Shown here one piece after another: positions 56,874 through 64,000 of a DNA stretch of 64,000 nucleotides (within the stretch, counting starts at the first letter, position 1; each line of letters starts with the position of its first letter). Below the pieces are notes generated by a model. The model was not told the DNA's origin. It saw only the letters and a program-made list of their open reading frames with translations, and ran no database searches. This DNA is from Arthrobacter sp. ISL-85. Lineage in GTDB: Bacteria; Actinomycetota; Actinomycetes; Actinomycetales; Micrococcaceae. The translations under genes and the position numbers were made by a program. The stretch lies in the NCBI RefSeq assembly GCF_018613675.1, contig NZ_JAGGPQ010000019.1, forward strand, positions 67,203 through 131,202, in the 5' to 3' direction.

Positions 56874-57634
56874 CCGCCGAAGAGGGTCATTCCGACGACC
56901 GCGACCGCGGCGCTGCGGAAAAGGCGACGTTATCGCTTGAGTCCCTCGTCCTGGAAAGCCCGGACATCAAGGCGTTCATGGTGGAGCTGGCCATCGTGGC
57001 AGCCTCGCGGCTGTCCAGGCCCGGCAACACCATCCACAGTGGCGTTACCGTCCTCCGGCACAGGAAGCCGCAGGCCATGGCAGCAAGTGACGCCGCCGCC
57101 ATGGCGCTGGATGAACTGCAGAACGGATTCGGGGAGGGCCCCTGCCTCACCGCACTCCGCCAGGGGACCACGGTCCTGGTGCCCGATCTCACCGCCGAGA
57201 CCCGCTGGGGGCCCTATGTCAGGGCAGCGATAGCGCACGGAGTGTCCTCAATCCTCGCCGTTCCGCTTGACCTCTCGGGCGAGGCAGATGCGGTGCTCAA
57301 CCTTTACTCGGGCCGCAGCAATGGATTCGCAAGCGAGGGCATCGCCACGGCGGAGACATTCGCGCGGCAAGCGGCAACCTCCCTGCGACTGATTCTGCGG
57401 ATATCGCAACTCAGTGAGGCCAGGAGCGACCTGTCCGCCGCGATGCAGTCCCGCACCGTGATCGACATGGCAGTGGGGGCCATCATGGCCCAGAACCGCT
57501 GCGACCGGGACACAGCCTTCAGCATCCTCACGCGCGCCTCCAGCACCAGGAACATCAAGCTCCGGGAAGTGGCAGCAACCGTCATCACCTCGATTTCCGG
57601 GGAGCAATGGATCACCGCACACTTCGACGAGTAG
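56870..57634 (+). CDS. GAF-ANTAR domain RNA-binding regulator
   Basis: 254 residues. GAF region ESLVLESPDIKAFMVELAIVAASRLSRPGNTIHSGVTVLRHRKPQAMAASDAAAMALDELQNGFGEGPCLTALRQGTTVLVPDLTAETRWGPYV and ILAVPLDLSGEADAVLNLYS, then ANTAR MQSRTVIDMAVGAIMAQNRCDRDTAFSILTRASSTRNIKLREVAATVI. The end is TAHFDE. It is closest in layout to the 38853-39596 protein, including the SRTVIDMAVG start of the ANTAR helix. Coupled to the small gene before it. Likely an antitermination factor responding to an unknown GAF ligand. Confidence 0.9.
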   Translation: MTAEEGHSDDRDRGAAEKATLSLESLVLESPDIKAFMVELAIVAASRLSRPGNTIHSGVTVLRHRKPQAMAASDAAAMALDELQNGFGEGPCLTALRQGTTVLVPDLTAETRWGPYVRAAIAHGVSSILAVPLDLSGEADAVLNLYSGRSNGFASEGIATAETFARQAATSLRLILRISQLSEARSDLSAAMQSRTVIDMAVGAIMAQNRCDRDTAFSILTRASSTRNIKLREVAATVITSISGEQWITAHFDE

Positions 57635-57861
57635 CCGTGTTCCCGCTCACAAGTGATGAGAAACACTTGCAACAAATGCCCTGTTTGGTTGAGGCGTTAC
57701 ATCACCCACGGGCACTATGGATACGCAGGGCCGGAACCATCCGCCCTTGACATCCTGGTGACGCAACGAGGCCCACCGGTGAGCACAGGCCACCGACCCT
57801 CCGAGCGCGGACAGGCCGTTGCCGGCTACCGAACCGGCTTGACACTGGAAAGTACTGAACA

Positions 57862-58056
57862 ATGACGTTTAACACTGCCGAATCCGTGACGCTGAAGATC
57901 TGGGACCGGGCATCGCTCCACGAGACTCTTGATTCCGCGGTCTCCGACCTGTCCACGCGCCACAACACCACCACCTGCCGCATCGCTGTCACCTGCAGCG
58001 GCCCCAACACGTTCACCCTGAGCGTGCGCGGGAACGAGCCCGCACTGGCTCTCTGA
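57862..58056 (+). CDS. Small hypothetical protein
   Basis: 64 residues, TFNTAESVTLKIWDRASLHETLDSAVSDLSTRHNTTTCRIAVTCSGPNTFTLSVRGNEPALAL. Codon usage has the expected GC-rich third positions, and a full terminator follows 17 bp after the stop, which supports a real gene. I do not recognise a family. The mixed beta pattern with an amphipathic helix suggests a small soluble fold. The ribosome binding site is weak. The 227 bp before it hold nothing I can support. Confidence 0.55.
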   Translation: MTFNTAESVTLKIWDRASLHETLDSAVSDLSTRHNTTTCRIAVTCSGPNTFTLSVRGNEPALAL

Positions 58057-58072
58057 GCGACCCAACGTAAAG

Positions 58073-58121
58073 GGGCGCGGACGACGGCGGAGACCCACCC
58101 GCCGTCGTCAGCGCCCTTTTT
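58073..58121 (+). terminator. Terminator of the GACGACGGCGG family
   Basis: GGGCGC (58073-58078 region) and GACGACGGCGG (58080-58090) pair with CCGCCGTCGTC (58099-58109) and GCGCCC (58111-58116), then TTTTT. It ends the small gene at 57862-58056. Confidence 0.8.
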
Positions 58122-58207
58122 GCTGCCCGCGCCCCAAGATCCACGTCGAACGGGCGTGCGGACCGGCGTAGCATTCGTCTGGTACGCGCAACAAACGGGA
58201 AGGGCAC

Positions 58208-59245
58208 ATGGCTACGCAGCACAAGGGCACCAGGTTTCGTCTCGGGTCGCTGGCACTGCCCGTCATCCAGGCCCCGATGGCCGGCGGACCTTCCACTCCG
58301 GGGCTGGCAGCTGCCGTAAGCGAGGCCGGCGGGTTGGGCTTCGTTGCGGGGGGTTACAAGACCGCGGCAGCCATGCGCGCCGAGATCGAGGCCGTCAGGG
58401 GACACACGGACAAGCCATTCGGCGTGAACCTGTTCGTACCCCAGCCGTCAGTTACCAGTCCCGAAGTCCTGCAGGAATACGCCGCTTCGTTAGCGCCGGA
58501 CGCTGAACGCTTCGGGGTCAGCCTGGGAGATCCGAAGCATGACGATGACGATTGGGACCAAAAGCTCAAAGCACTGCTGGAGCTGGCACCGGCCGTTGTT
58601 TCGTTCACCTTCGACTTGCCCGAACCCAGCGTGGTGGAGGCCCTCCAGCAGCGCGGAGCGTACGTGATCGCCACAGTCACGGACCGTGACGAAGCGCTGC
58701 AGGCCCTTGCGGCAGGTGCTGACGCCCTCTGCGTCCAGGGCCCGGAAGCCGGCGGCCACCGCGGAACGTTCAAGGCGGACGCGCCTCCTCCCCTTGTGCC
58801 CCTTCACGGGATCCTCGGCGAGCTGTCCGACCTGGAGGTGCCGCTCATCGCTGCGGGCGGAATAGCCACTGCAGAACACACCCGGGCCGCGCTCGCCGTC
58901 GGTGCCGCTGCGGTCCAGGCGGGAACCGCGTTCCTCCGCGCGAATGAAGCCGGGACCAAGGCAGTGCACCGGGCGGCACTGGCGTCGTCGGACCGTTTCA
59001 CCACCACAGCCGTCACCCGGGCCTTCTCCGGCCGCAACGCGCGCGGCCTGTACAACGAGTTCATGCGCCGCCACGACGGTGATGCCCCTTACGGATACCC
59101 GGAGATCCACCACCTCACCACTCCCCTGCGCGCCGCCGCGGCGGCAGCAGGAGAGCCGGACTGGCTGAACCTGTGGGCCGGCATCAACTACCGGAACTGC
59201 ATGGAGGGCTCCGCGGCATCAATCCTGGCGAGCCTCGCGCCGTGA
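58208..59245 (+). CDS. Nitronate monooxygenase
   Basis: 345 residues. FMN TIM barrel of the 2-nitropropane dioxygenase family: LPVIQAPMAGGPSTPGLAAAVSEAGGLGFVAGGYKT, FGVNLFVPQ, GADALCVQGPEAGGHRGTF with the catalytic His, PLIAAGGIATAEHTRAALAVGAAAVQAGTAFLRANEAGT, and TAVTRAFSGRNARGLYNEF. It oxidises alkyl nitronates such as propionate 3-nitronate, a detoxification role. ACGGGAAGGGCAC lies before the ATG. It converges on the alcohol dehydrogenase gene. Confidence 0.92.
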   Translation: MATQHKGTRFRLGSLALPVIQAPMAGGPSTPGLAAAVSEAGGLGFVAGGYKTAAAMRAEIEAVRGHTDKPFGVNLFVPQPSVTSPEVLQEYAASLAPDAERFGVSLGDPKHDDDDWDQKLKALLELAPAVVSFTFDLPEPSVVEALQQRGAYVIATVTDRDEALQALAAGADALCVQGPEAGGHRGTFKADAPPPLVPLHGILGELSDLEVPLIAAGGIATAEHTRAALAVGAAAVQAGTAFLRANEAGTKAVHRAALASSDRFTTTAVTRAFSGRNARGLYNEFMRRHDGDAPYGYPEIHHLTTPLRAAAAAAGEPDWLNLWAGINYRNCMEGSAASILASLAP

Positions 59246-59251
59246 GGCTTT

Positions 59252-59289
59252 GCCCGCCGTCGTCCGTTCTTTAACGCCCGACGGCGGGC
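59252..59289. terminator. Bidirectional hairpin of the GACGACGGCGG family
   Basis: GCCCGCCGTCG (59252-59262) pairs with CGACGGCGGGC (59279-59289), 16-nt loop, between convergent genes. Confidence 0.65.
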
Positions 59290-59331
59290 CAGCCCCTTGT
59301 GGGTGCCGGTCCGCCGTGCGTGCGCGGTGCT

Positions 59332-60372
59332 TTAGAGGGTGGCGGTGTCGATCACGAACCGGTACCGGACGTCCGAGGCAAGGACGCGCTCGTAGGCTTC
59401 GTTGATCTTCTCGGCCGGGATGACCTCGATCTCTGCGCCCAGGCCGTGCTCGGCGCAGAAGTTGAGCATCTCCTGGGTTTCGCGGATGCCGCCGATCATG
59501 GAACCGGCGAAGGACCGGCGGCCGCCGATCAGTGCGAAGGCGTTGACGGGAAGCGGCTCGGCCGGGGCGCCGACGTTCACCAGGGCGCCGTCGAGCTTCA
59601 GCAGGCCCAGGTAGGAGCTGATGTCGAGTGAAGCGCTGACCGTGTTGATGATCAGGTCGAAGGAGCCGGCGAGCTGCTCAAAGGTGCCGGGATCGGTGGT
59701 GGCGAAGTAGTTGTCCGCGCCCAGCTTCAGGCCGTCCTCCTGCTTCTTCAGCGACTGTGACAGGACGGTCACCTCGGCGCCCATGGCGTGGGCCTGCTTG
59801 ACTGCCATGTGGCCCAGGCCGCCGAGGCCGACGACTGCAACCTTCTTGCCCGGGCCCGCGCCCCAATGCCGCAGCGGGGAGTAGGTGGTGATGCCGGCGC
59901 ACAGCAGCGGCGCGGCGACGTCGAGGTCGATGCCCTCGGGGATGGTCACCACGAAGTCCTCGGTGACCACCACTTGCGTGGAGTAGCCGCCCTGGGTGAT
60001 GGTGCCATCGCGGTCAACGGCGCCGTAAGTGCCAACGTTGCCCTTGACGCAGTACTGCTCCTCGCCCTTCCGGCAGTTCTCGCATTCCCTGCACGAGTTG
60101 ACCATGCAGCCAACGCCGACACGGTCGCCGACCTTGTGCTTGGTCACTTCGCCGCCAACCTCGGTGACAATGCCCGCGATCTCGTGGCCAGGAACCAGCG
60201 GGTACTGCTGCGGGCCCCACTCGCCGCGGACGGTATGGATGTCCGAGTGGCAGATGCCGGCGAACTTGATGTCGATCAGGACATCGTGCGGACCCACTTC
60301 GCGGCGCTCGATGGTGGTTGCCACCAGGTCCTCCGTGGCGGACGGGGATGCATAAGCCTTGACGGTAGTCAT
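59332..60372 (-). CDS. NAD(P)-dependent zinc alcohol dehydrogenase (YahK/cinnamyl-alcohol type)
   Basis: 346 residues. Catalytic zinc in [15 protein letters not shown] and [14 protein letters not shown], structural zinc in [15 protein letters not shown], coenzyme fold in [28 protein letters not shown]. The [12 protein letters not shown] and [14 protein letters not shown] features are those of bacterial NADPH-dependent aldehyde reductases such as YahK. It reduces a broad range of aldehydes. CAGGAGA precedes the ATG at 60372. Divergent from an MmyB-type regulator with a shared 191-bp promoter that carries an inverted repeat, so that regulator may control it. Confidence 0.93.
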   Translation of the reverse strand: MTTVKAYASPSATEDLVATTIERREVGPHDVLIDIKFAGICHSDIHTVRGEWGPQQYPLVPGHEIAGIVTEVGGEVTKHKVGDRVGVGCMVNSCRECENCRKGEEQYCVKGNVGTYGAVDRDGTITQGGYSTQVVVTEDFVVTIPEGIDLDVAAPLLCAGITTYSPLRHWGAGPGKKVAVVGLGGLGHMAVKQAHAMGAEVTVLSQSLKKQEDGLKLGADNYFATTDPGTFEQLAGSFDLIINTVSASLDISSYLGLLKLDGALVNVGAPAEPLPVNAFALIGGRRSFAGSMIGGIRETQEMLNFCAEHGLGAEIEVIPAEKINEAYERVLASDVRYRFVIDTATL

Positions 60373-60515
60373 GGTTCTCCTGTGATCTGTTGGGGGACTT
60401 TAAAAATGTTACCGGGGTTGTTCGGGGCAATCCCGGGAAATGGCCGGGTCAAGGGTGGCCCTGTTGTAACTGGTCTTATGAGTCCTACCCACATGCCCTC
60501 CCGCTATGAGTGGTT

Positions 60516-60544
60516 ATGGCAGAACCTCCTTAGGGTCCTGCCAT
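60516..60544. promoter_or_regulatory. Inverted repeat in the adh/MmyB-regulator promoter
   Basis: ATGGCAG (60516-60522) and CTGCCAT (60538-60544) are exact inverted copies around 15 bp that include a further AACC..GGGT element. It is 20 bp before the regulator start. Confidence 0.45.
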
Positions 60545-60563
60545 TCGTCGTAACGTGTTCCTT

Positions 60564-61457
60564 ATGGATAACCGAGCCGAGGTACGGCAGTTCCTGTCCT
60601 CACGACGTGGGCGGATCACCCCGGAGCAGGCAGGCATCGAACCCTACGGCGGCCGCCGCCGCGTACCGGGGTTACGGCGGGAGGAAGTGGCACGGCTGGC
60701 GGGCGTCAGCGTGGACTACTACACGCGCCTGGAACGGGGAAACCTGAGCGGTGTTTCGGACAGCGTCCTGGACGCCATCGCCGGCGCCCTGGAACTGGAC
60801 CGCGCCGAGCATGACCACCTCTATGACCTGGCCCGGGCAGCGAACACCTCGGGCCGCAAGCGTGCCGCGGCTGCCGGCGGTTCCGCACCGTCAAAGGTCC
60901 GGCCGGAGCTGCAGTACCTCCTGGACGCCATCACCGACGCGCCGGCCTTCATCGGCAACAACCGGATGGACATCGTGGCCGCCAACACCCTGGGCTACGC
61001 CCTGTACTCGGACATGTACCGCAATCCGTCACGGCCCGCCAACCACTCCCGGTTCATTTTCCTGGATCCCCGCTCCCACAACTTCTACACGGACTGGGAC
61101 CGGGCGGCCCACACCAACGTGGCCATCCTCCGGCGGGAGGCCGGCCGCAATCCCCATGACAAGGGCATTGCCGAACTCATTGGCGAACTGTCCATGCGCA
61201 GCGACGAATTCCGCACCCTCTGGGCAGCGCACAACGTCCGCCGCCACTACGCGGGCACCAAGTTCTTCCAGCATCCCGTGGTGGGACTCCTCGAGCTGAA
61301 CTACCAGGTGCTGGGCCTGGAAGAGGACCCGGGGCATACCCTCACCGTCTATCCCGCCACGCCCGGCAGCCCCTCCGGGGAAGCCCTCAAGCTCCTGGCC
61401 TCCTGGGCGGTAACGGAAAACATCGTGGAGACGGCGCAGGCAAGGGTAGGCAGCTAG
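60564..61457 (+). CDS. XRE-family regulator with MmyB-like ligand domain
   Basis: 297 residues from the ATG at 60564 (a GTG three codons earlier is possible). N-terminal helix-turn-helix RVPGLRREEVARLAGVSVDYYTRLERGNLSGVSDSVLDAIAGALELDRAEHDHLYDLARAA, then the MmyB-like PAS-related domain VRPELQYLLDAITDAPAFIGNNRMDIVAANTLGYALYSDMY and NHSRFIFLDPRSHNFYTDWDRAAHTNVAILRREAGRNPHDKGIAELIGELSMRSDEFRTLWAAHNVRRHYAGTKFFQHPVVG. Relatives bind fatty-acid-like ligands. No ribosome binding site is visible. The natural target is the divergent alcohol dehydrogenase gene. Confidence 0.93.
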   Translation: MDNRAEVRQFLSSRRGRITPEQAGIEPYGGRRRVPGLRREEVARLAGVSVDYYTRLERGNLSGVSDSVLDAIAGALELDRAEHDHLYDLARAANTSGRKRAAAAGGSAPSKVRPELQYLLDAITDAPAFIGNNRMDIVAANTLGYALYSDMYRNPSRPANHSRFIFLDPRSHNFYTDWDRAAHTNVAILRREAGRNPHDKGIAELIGELSMRSDEFRTLWAAHNVRRHYAGTKFFQHPVVGLLELNYQVLGLEEDPGHTLTVYPATPGSPSGEALKLLASWAVTENIVETAQARVGS

Positions 61458-61507
61458 CAAGCGTGCCCGGCCCGGTCCGGTCCAGTCCGGCGCGGTCCGG
61501 CCCGGCT

Positions 61508-61915
61508 TCAGGCGTCGGCGCCGGGCTCATAGCCAATGAGCCAGTGGAGCCCGTAACGGTCGATGACCTGGCCGTCCGAGGCACCCCAGGGCTTGGCTGC
61601 AAGAGGGTCCACCACGCGGCCGCCGGAACTGAGTTTGTTGAACCAGTCGCGGAGGACTTCAGGCTCGGCGCTACCAAGCAAGGAGAGCATTGCGCCTTCA
61701 AGCCGGACGCTCTTCCCGCCCGGTGGGGTATCCGAGCCCGCCAAGGCAACAGCGCCCCTGAGTTCGCCGTGGGCAATGGCATCCGGCGGCCCATCCGTCC
61801 GGCCGAAATCCTCGTTTGTGTGGAGGGAAAGCTCGCCGCCAAAAACGGCCGCGTAGAAGCCCAGTGCCTCGCGGGCTGTGCCGGGAAAGCTGGGATAGAT
61901 CTGGGGTGCGGTCAT
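61508..61915 (-). CDS. VOC-family (PhnB-like glyoxalase fold) protein
   Basis: 135 residues. IYPSFPGTAREALGFYAAVFGGELSLHTNEDFG is the typical start of PhnB-like vicinal-oxygen-chelate proteins, and the end DRYGLHWLIGYEPG is the second half-site. The usual metal ligands are partly visible (HGEL and the final GLHW). Activity unknown; not the canonical glyoxalase I. The gap to the preceding gene holds a short run of GGTCCGG-like repeats (61467-61504) of no clear use. Confidence 0.88.
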   Translation of the reverse strand: MTAPQIYPSFPGTAREALGFYAAVFGGELSLHTNEDFGRTDGPPDAIAHGELRGAVALAGSDTPPGGKSVRLEGAMLSLLGSAEPEVLRDWFNKLSSGGRVVDPLAAKPWGASDGQVIDRYGLHWLIGYEPGADA

Positions 61916-62004
61916 TCCGCCAGCCTACAGACACCAGGCCTTGGTGTGTCCGGCCGCCGCAAAGGCGGGAAAGCTATGGAACGTTCGACGGCAGCCCGGA
62001 GGGT

Positions 62005-62730
62005 TCAGCGTCCACCCGGGCGCCGGCCCGCCACCTCGCCAAAGCCGTCAACGGCTTGCTGGGCAGCACGGTACAGGGCAGGATCCGACCAGGGCGCCCG
62101 CGCCCATGCGCTCACGGCCGCCAGGGCCCCCGCCAGCATGGTGGCGGGTTCCTGCCCGGCGGGCATTCCTTGTGCCAGGATCGCTTCCCGGTCATTGGAC
62201 AGGGTGTCCGCCATGGTTCGGGTGCTGACCCGCTGCCAGACATCAGGGACGGCATCCACGTCCACCAGCCGCTCCCGGAGCGGCCAGTTCCCGACAAAGC
62301 GTGCCACCCAGGCCTGGTGCAGCTGCTTGTAATCCCTAATGAAGCTCCGCCTCGTCCAATTCGGGTAGGCGGACAGCACGAGCACACATGGGACGAGGAC
62401 CGCCAGCACTGTCAAGGCCCATGCCGCTCGTCCTGCGTCCCCGTCCTGAACCGCATCATTGTAGAGTCCCAGCAGTACTCCACCGGTGATGGAACCTAGG
62501 ATCCAACTGACGCACAGGATAGTGCTCCGACGTTCCTGCGCCTTACTGGGGTGGAGGTCCGGTGCCGGTTCCGCGGCAGCAAGCGCCTCGGCTTCGGTCA
62601 GGCCGGTGTTCAGGAGTTTGCTGGTCCCCGCGCCGGGCAGGCCTGATTTGTCCGGCACCTCTACATAGACCGGCGGCAGGCCCGTCAGGTCCTGCAAAGC
62701 CTGGTTGGTTATCGCACCCATGTTCCCCAT
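62005..62730 (-). CDS. Hypothetical membrane protein
   Basis: 241 residues from the ATG at 62730 (GTG at 62733 and ATG at 62721 are alternatives). A polar N-terminus of 70 residues is followed by two membrane segments, STILCVSWILGSITGGVLLGLY and AWALTVLAVLVPCVLVLSAYPNW, then a soluble helical C-terminal domain (SFIRDYKQLHQAWVARFVGNWPLRERLVDVDAVPDVWQRVSTRTMADTLSNDREAILAQGM). I do not recognise a family. It is divergent from the universal stress protein gene. Confidence 0.7.
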   Translation of the reverse strand: MGNMGAITNQALQDLTGLPPVYVEVPDKSGLPGAGTSKLLNTGLTEAEALAAAEPAPDLHPSKAQERRSTILCVSWILGSITGGVLLGLYNDAVQDGDAGRAAWALTVLAVLVPCVLVLSAYPNWTRRSFIRDYKQLHQAWVARFVGNWPLRERLVDVDAVPDVWQRVSTRTMADTLSNDREAILAQGMPAGQEPATMLAGALAAVSAWARAPWSDPALYRAAQQAVDGFGEVAGRRPGGR

Positions 62731-62838
62731 CACGCCGGCACGGACTCGCCTTCAGAGTCTACGGTTAGGCGGGCCCTACACGGGTAGTCCTTAGACTGAC
62801 GAATGGATGTTTATGCCGGTACTGACGAAGGAGCAGGA

Positions 62839-63261
62839 ATGAGTGGAGTAGTAGTTGTGGGTGTGGATGCCAGCCCTTCCGCACGGAAGGCTGCAGAAGT
62901 GGCGCTGGGACTGGCGGAATCCCTGGGGGCGTCGCTGCATGTGGTGACCGCCTTTGAAATGGAGAACGCCGAAACCTTCGGAGTGGGATCGGACAAGGTA
63001 AGGGTCTCCAACGCCGACAGCTCGGAAATGGTGGCCAAATCGTTGGGCGCATCGCGGCCCGGAGTGGAAATCACCCACTTCGCTGCCCGCGGCAAGCCCG
63101 CTGACTCGCTGATTAAGGAAGCCATCCGCCTGGACGCCCGGGTGATCGTAGTGGGCAACCGGAGGATGCGCGGCATCGGCCGGCTCCTTGGCAGCGTCGC
63201 CAACAGCGTGGCGCACAACGCCCCGTGCGATGTCTACATCGCCAACACCTACGAGGACTGA
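62839..63261 (+). CDS. Universal stress protein (UspA family)
   Basis: 140 residues from the ATG at 62839, chosen for AAGGAGCAGGA just before it. VVVVGVDASPSARKAAEVALGLAESLGASLHVVTAFE is the first strand-loop, and VIVVGNRRMRGIGRLLGSVANSVAHNAPCDVYIAN carries the ATP-binding G-x2-G-x9-G(S/T) motif in the form GNRRMRGIGRLLGSVANSV, so an ATP-binding type is likely. Expected to aid survival under stress. Convergent with the cupin gene, separated by a GACGACGGCGG hairpin. Confidence 0.92.
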   Translation: MSGVVVVGVDASPSARKAAEVALGLAESLGASLHVVTAFEMENAETFGVGSDKVRVSNADSSEMVAKSLGASRPGVEITHFAARGKPADSLIKEAIRLDARVIVVGNRRMRGIGRLLGSVANSVAHNAPCDVYIANTYED

Positions 63262-63280
63262 CCCCTCCTGGGAAAGAACA

Positions 63281-63308
63281 GACGACGGCGGAACGTCCCG
63301 CCGTCGTC
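63281..63308. terminator. Bidirectional hairpin of the GACGACGGCGG family
   Basis: GACGACGGCGG (63281-63291) pairs with CCGCCGTCGTC (63298-63308), six-base loop, between convergent genes. Confidence 0.75.
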
Positions 63309-63328
63309 CGCCCACCTTCTTTACGTGG

Positions 63329-63724
63329 TCACGCGCCGTATTCCTCGTCGGTGACGTGATCGAGCCAGGTGACAACTTGTCCGTTCCCGTCGGCTTCCTG
63401 CATCGCGACATGGGCCATAAACCGCTCCGGCGTTGCCCCGTGCCAGTGTTCCTCCCCCGGCTCGATGTAGACCACGTCACCGGGACGGATCTCCTGGACT
63501 TCCCCGCCGCGCCGGGCCACCAGTCCGACGCCGTCCGTGACGTAAAGGGTTTGGCCCTTGGGGTGGTGGTGCCAGGCGGTGCGGGCGCCGGGTGCGAAGC
63601 GGACGTGCGCGCAACCGATGGCTGACTGCTCGTCGGGGTTGCGGATGCCATCAACCTGCACTGTCCCTGTGAACCATTCCTTCGGCCCGGCTGCTGTCTT
63701 GCCGCCGCTCTTGGTGTACTTCAT
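63329..63724 (-). CDS. Cupin-domain protein
   Basis: 131 residues. A single cupin: CAHVRFAPGARTAWHHHPKGQTLYVTDGVGLVARRGGEVQEIRPGDVVYIEPGEEHWHGATPERFMAHVAMQE. Metal ligands are His-His-His/Gln in HHHPKGQ and His in EEHWHGA. The length and motifs resemble carboxymuconolactone-decarboxylase-linked or quercetin-type small cupins; the substrate is unknown. CAGGAGGAAAAC precedes the ATG. The MFS gene upstream runs in the same direction with a 45-bp gap. Confidence 0.9.
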   Translation of the reverse strand: MKYTKSGGKTAAGPKEWFTGTVQVDGIRNPDEQSAIGCAHVRFAPGARTAWHHHPKGQTLYVTDGVGLVARRGGEVQEIRPGDVVYIEPGEEHWHGATPERFMAHVAMQEADGNGQVVTWLDHVTDEEYGA

Positions 63725-63769
63725 GTTTTCCTCCTGCTGTTTCGGGTTATTGGTGAATCCGTTGGCTGG

Positions 63770-64000
63770 TCAGGCAGTCCGGTCTGTGATCCGCGAGGTC
63801 ACGAATGCAAGGACGGCTGCGACGGCAAGGACAGCTGCGGCCGCCAGGAAGGCGCCGCCGTAGCCGGCGGAGTCGAACAGCACGCCACCCAGTGTTGATC
63901 CGATGGCGATTGAGGTCTGGACGACGGCCACCATGAGGCCTCCACCGGCCTCGGCGTCGTTTGGCATTGCTTCCGCGATCCAGCTCCACCAGCCCACGGG
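63770..64000 (-). CDS. MFS transporter, C-terminal end (cut by window edge)
   Basis: The open frame runs off the right edge; about 76 residues are visible. GGGLMVAVVQTSIAIGSTLGGVLFDSAGYGGAFLAAAAVLAVAAVLAFVTSRI contains the last two membrane segments of a 12-segment major facilitator, with the DHA1-type G-S-x-x-G-G element. An efflux role is typical for this branch but the substrate is unknown. It leads into the cupin gene. Confidence 0.8.
   Translation of the reverse strand, partial: PVGWWSWIAEAMPNDAEAGGGLMVAVVQTSIAIGSTLGGVLFDSAGYGGAFLAAAAVLAVAAVLAFVTSRITDRTA

Noticed and set aside
57653..57865. 70-codon frame overlapping the small gene at 57862 by ATGA
   Set aside because: No ribosome binding site, irregular composition and no recognisable motif; the tidy overlap may be chance.

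Overview
The window is high-GC DNA densely packed with short-spaced genes on both strands. The set of DUF222/13E12-type HNH protein, factor-independent urate oxidase of exactly 302 residues, GAF-ANTAR regulators, PadR, MmyB-type XRE regulators and a DesA3-like desaturase with its reductase points to a soil actinobacterium of the Micrococcaceae (Arthrobacter/Pseudarthrobacter type). This is inferred from family content, not from a search. I see no rRNA, tRNA, CRISPR array, phage or IS element.

Layout. 1-4.7 kb: 3' end of the pyruvate dehydrogenase E1 gene, a MobA-like nucleotidyltransferase, an HNH repeat protein, a uracil-DNA glycosylase and an aldo/keto reductase. 4.7-24.4 kb: a purine-degradation island. 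On the minus strand lies an operon for guanine deaminase, purine permease, XdhC, FAD subunit and a fused Fe-S/molybdopterin subunit. Divergent from it is an 8-oxoguanine deaminase gene, then a stand-alone LigD polymerase and a small protein. Next come urate oxidase behind a structured leader with an internal terminator, a urate/xanthine permease, and an IclR regulator divergent from a malic enzyme - malate synthase - DUF6986 lyase-like - ureidoglycine aminohydrolase operon. Together these convert guanine/xanthine to urate and use the resulting glyoxylate as malate and pyruvate. The enzymes between 5-hydroxyisourate and allantoate are not here. An AT-rich motif (TTTCGTATT..GGA) recurs at the uricase and malic-enzyme promoters with a looser relative at the deaminase promoter, so a single IclR-type regulon is likely.

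24.4-38.6 kb: zinc alcohol dehydrogenase, HAD hydrolase, DUF1508 protein, GH15 glucoamylase/trehalase-like enzyme, DUF72, App1-like phosphatase, GH1 beta-glucosidase, a small heat-shock group (Hsp20, J-domain protein, divergent MerR), PAP2 phosphatase, a secreted subtilase with an unusual start, an NAD-epimerase and a second-type adenylate kinase. 38.6-49 kb: GAF-ANTAR regulator, a decayed response-regulator remnant, ArsR plus CDF metal exporter, desaturase plus ferredoxin reductase, LLM oxidoreductase, YnfA protein, L-2-hydroxyglutarate oxidase behind a 27-bp palindrome, two DUF202 proteins, DUF2630 and a nitrilase-family amidase.

49-64 kb: an ammonium transporter with a Glu in place of the first twin-His, PadR divergent from a class A penicillin-binding protein across a 36-bp palindrome, DUF1992, an ArsR/AHSA1 pair, two more GAF-ANTAR proteins, nitronate monooxygenase, alcohol dehydrogenase divergent from an MmyB-type regulator, a VOC protein, a membrane protein, a universal stress protein, a cupin and the 3' end of an MFS transporter. 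A hairpin with the stem GACGACGGCGG recurs at several gene ends and looks like a dispersed terminator family.
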